Part shown: positions 62,673 to 64,000 of the stretch, piece after piece | Numbering within the stretch: position 1 is the stretch's first letter | Layout: each line of letters opens with the position of its first letter | Origin: Chloroflexota bacterium | GTDB taxonomy: Bacteria > Chloroflexota > Anaerolineae > UBA7937 > B3-Chlor | Assembly: GCA_030603665.1 (NCBI GenBank) | Contig: JAUVXJ010000008.1 | Span: forward strand, 1 to 64,000 | Direction: 5' to 3' | Length of the DNA stretch: 64,000 bases | Notes under the pieces: generated by a model | What the model was told of the DNA's origin: nothing | What the model saw: only the letters and a program-made list of their open reading frames with translations | The model's database searches: none | Program-made: the position numbers and the translations under genes

Positions 62673-63705
62673 AGTCGGCCTCCATAGCACCTTCACCAAC
62701 AGCGCCGAGGCCGTGGAGGCGCTGTTCGAATCGCTGCGTGGGGCCAGCAATTGCCTGATCATCACTCACGACGATCCCGACCCCGATGCCATCGCCAGCG
62801 CACTGGCCCTGGCCTACCTGCTCGAGCAGCGGCAGGGCCTGAAGGCAGCAGTGGCGCACGGCGGCATCATCGGCCGTGCTGAGAACAAGGCGATGGTGCG
62901 TCTCCTCTCTATGGAGCTATTCCCTCTGTACGAGTTGGATCTGGAACAGTTTGACGCCGTTGCTCTGGTGGACGCCCAGGCCGGAGCTGGTAACGTAAGC
63001 CTGCCGTCCGAAGTCACCCCCACGGTGATCATCGACCATCATTCTGACGTACGCTCAGACTTGGAGGGAGTGCCGTTCGTTGACATCCGCGCAGCATGCG
63101 GAGCTACCTCCACCATCATGACCAGCTATCTGAGGGCAGCGGGCGTGACCCCGGATAGGCGAATAGCGACGGCCCTCTTCTACGGCATCAAGGCGGACAC
63201 CTTGGGCCTGGCCAGGGCTGCTGGAGAGGCTGACGTAGATGCCTACCTGTACCTCCTGCCCCTCTCTGACACGAGGATACTGGCGCAGATAGAGCATGCT
63301 CAAGTTCCGCTGGACTATTTCCGGGCCTTTGAACGTGCTCTCGAGCGCACCTTCATCTACGATGATGTTGTGATCTGTAGCCTGGGCTCTATGGACTGGC
63401 CTGACCTCGCGGCTGAGATGGCCGACTTCCTGCTTCGTTGGGAGGGTGCTCGCTGGATCATCTGTATGGGGACCTACGCCGACGAAGTCGTGATCTCCCT
63501 GCGCACCAATGACATCGATGGCTATGCCGGGCTGGTGGTGCAGGCGGTGATCGAGGGCTTGGGCACGGGAGGAGGTCACACGCTGATGGCCGGAGGCCGC
63601 GTCCCCCTGGATGGCCAGCCCCCTGAAGACGTGGTGCGAAAGCTGCAGCGCCGGTTCCTGAGGCAGTTGGACAGAGAGGGAGTTGAAGGCGCGAAGCTAA
63701 TCTAG
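62659..63705 (+). CDS. DHH/DHHA1 phosphoesterase, NrnA-like
   Basis: A 348-residue protein. Motif I THDDPDPDAIASALALAYLL (about 37-56), the middle Asp motif VALVDAQAGAG, the DHH motif VIIDHHSDVRSD (about 123-134), and the C-terminal DHHA1 motif GLGTGGGHTLMAGGRVPLD (about 307-325) with its canonical GGGH. NrnA-type enzymes degrade nano-RNAs and dephosphorylate pAp; related ones hydrolyse c-di-AMP. It is intact and canonical, unlike the divergent DHH protein at 5872. It follows the protease gene by 225 nt. Confidence 0.9.
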   Translation: MNECEVGLHSTFTNSAEAVEALFESLRGASNCLIITHDDPDPDAIASALALAYLLEQRQGLKAAVAHGGIIGRAENKAMVRLLSMELFPLYELDLEQFDAVALVDAQAGAGNVSLPSEVTPTVIIDHHSDVRSDLEGVPFVDIRAACGATSTIMTSYLRAAGVTPDRRIATALFYGIKADTLGLARAAGEADVDAYLYLLPLSDTRILAQIEHAQVPLDYFRAFERALERTFIYDDVVICSLGSMDWPDLAAEMADFLLRWEGARWIICMGTYADEVVISLRTNDIDGYAGLVVQAVIEGLGTGGGHTLMAGGRVPLDGQPPEDVVRKLQRRFLRQLDREGVEGAKLI

Positions 63706-63772
63706 CCTTCATGGGCCAAGAGCGGTCATCTCAGCTGCGGCAGGTCCCTTCGCCGAGACTGCAGCCTGTGCC

Positions 63773-64000
63773 TCACGTTCCCTTCTGCCGTCGCGTCAGC
63801 CGTGCCTGCTGTCTCTCGCATCCCTCCGCTATGCGCTGCCTCTCCTCTTCGGTCTCACCGACCAAAGGAGGCACCTCGCGCGGCTCTCCACTGTCGTCGA
63901 GAGCCACGTACACCACGTACGCGGTGTTGGTGTGGGTCTTGTCGCCCGTGAGGGGATCCTCAGCCTCCACAAGCACCTCCACCTCCATTGAGCTACGGCC
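63773..64000 (-). CDS. Acyl-CoA thioesterase, C-terminal part (runs off the window)
   Basis: The last 75 residues of a hotdog-fold thioesterase: VEVLVEAEDPLTGDKTHTNT then AYVVYVALDDSGEPREVPPL and a charged tail ETEEERQRIAEGCERQQAR. This is the C-terminal strand and tail typical of the YciA/BFIT-like acyl-CoA thioesterases, which hydrolyse medium- or long-chain acyl-CoA. The start and catalytic Asp/Glu region lie beyond the right edge. Confidence 0.75.
   Translation of the reverse strand, partial: GRSSMEVEVLVEAEDPLTGDKTHTNTAYVVYVALDDSGEPREVPPLVGETEEERQRIAEGCERQQARLTRRQKGT

Overview
This is a G+C-rich, gene-dense bacterial chromosome segment. I read it as Chloroflexota, probably Anaerolineae-like. 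The grounds are two giant multi-pass Chlor_Arch_YYY/DUF2298-type proteins, a transaldolase-glucose-6-phosphate isomerase fusion, NTPases carrying FGE-sulfatase domains, no sign of outer-membrane machinery, and lipobox or Tat lipoproteins in an otherwise Gram-positive-like setting. No rRNA, tRNA, CRISPR array, transposase or integrase was seen. Taxonomy is an inference from gene content.

Layout. 1-4961: a truncated AAA_16 ATPase, a TPR-rich lytic transglycosylase lipoprotein, and a small operon (membrane protein, winged-helix repressor, DUF4177-like protein) behind a near-consensus promoter with a palindrome on its start site. 5033-7510: a two-gene module (two-TM protein plus divergent DHH phosphoesterase) and the remnant of a radical SAM gene. 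7655-17320: a B12-binding-type radical SAM protein and the two YYY membrane proteins. 17439-24104 (minus): DUF6125-like protein, PrsW protease, ADP-ribosylglycohydrolase, Fe-S PD-(D/E)XK nuclease and an exonuclease-DinG helicase. 24437-30294: a NACHT NTPase and a KAP NTPase, both ending in FGE/C-type-lectin-like domains. Their 3' ends show a pattern expected of diversity-generating retroelement (DGR) targets. 30608-37963 (minus): a methyltransferase / Tes-like radical SAM / disulfide-reductase operon, MsrPQ, a Tat lipoprotein, and a peroxiredoxin-like gene read through an in-frame TGA with a SECIS-like hairpin (a probable selenoprotein). 38102-52666 (minus): a tight 12-gene operon that turns glucans or trehalose into glucose, glucose 6-phosphate and the whole pentose phosphate pathway. 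52773-57443 (minus): lipoprotein, small Cys/His protein, anti-sigma and ECF sigma factors, glutaredoxin-thioredoxin reductase fusion, Rieske protein. 57754-63705 (plus): greA, lysS, serS, a site-2 protease with CBS domains, and an NrnA-like DHH phosphoesterase. The right edge holds a truncated thioesterase.

How it fits together. The sugar operon links GH15 (glucose release), glucokinase, zwf/pgl/gnd (NADPH), rpe/rpiA/tkt/tal-pgi (carbon recycling) and NAD(P)HX repair. Reducing power could feed the nearby redox-repair genes (MsrPQ, selenoprotein, thioredoxin reductase). At least five genes (slt, the radical SAM gene, dinG, the sigma factor and greA) have a -10 box 6-7 nt before the ATG and no Shine-Dalgarno, so leaderless mRNA looks common here. 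The most interesting signal is the paired hypervariable FGE tails at 27386-27517 and 30124-30255. There, 25 of 27 differences over 89 aligned bases fall at first or second codon positions, right after 43 identical bases.
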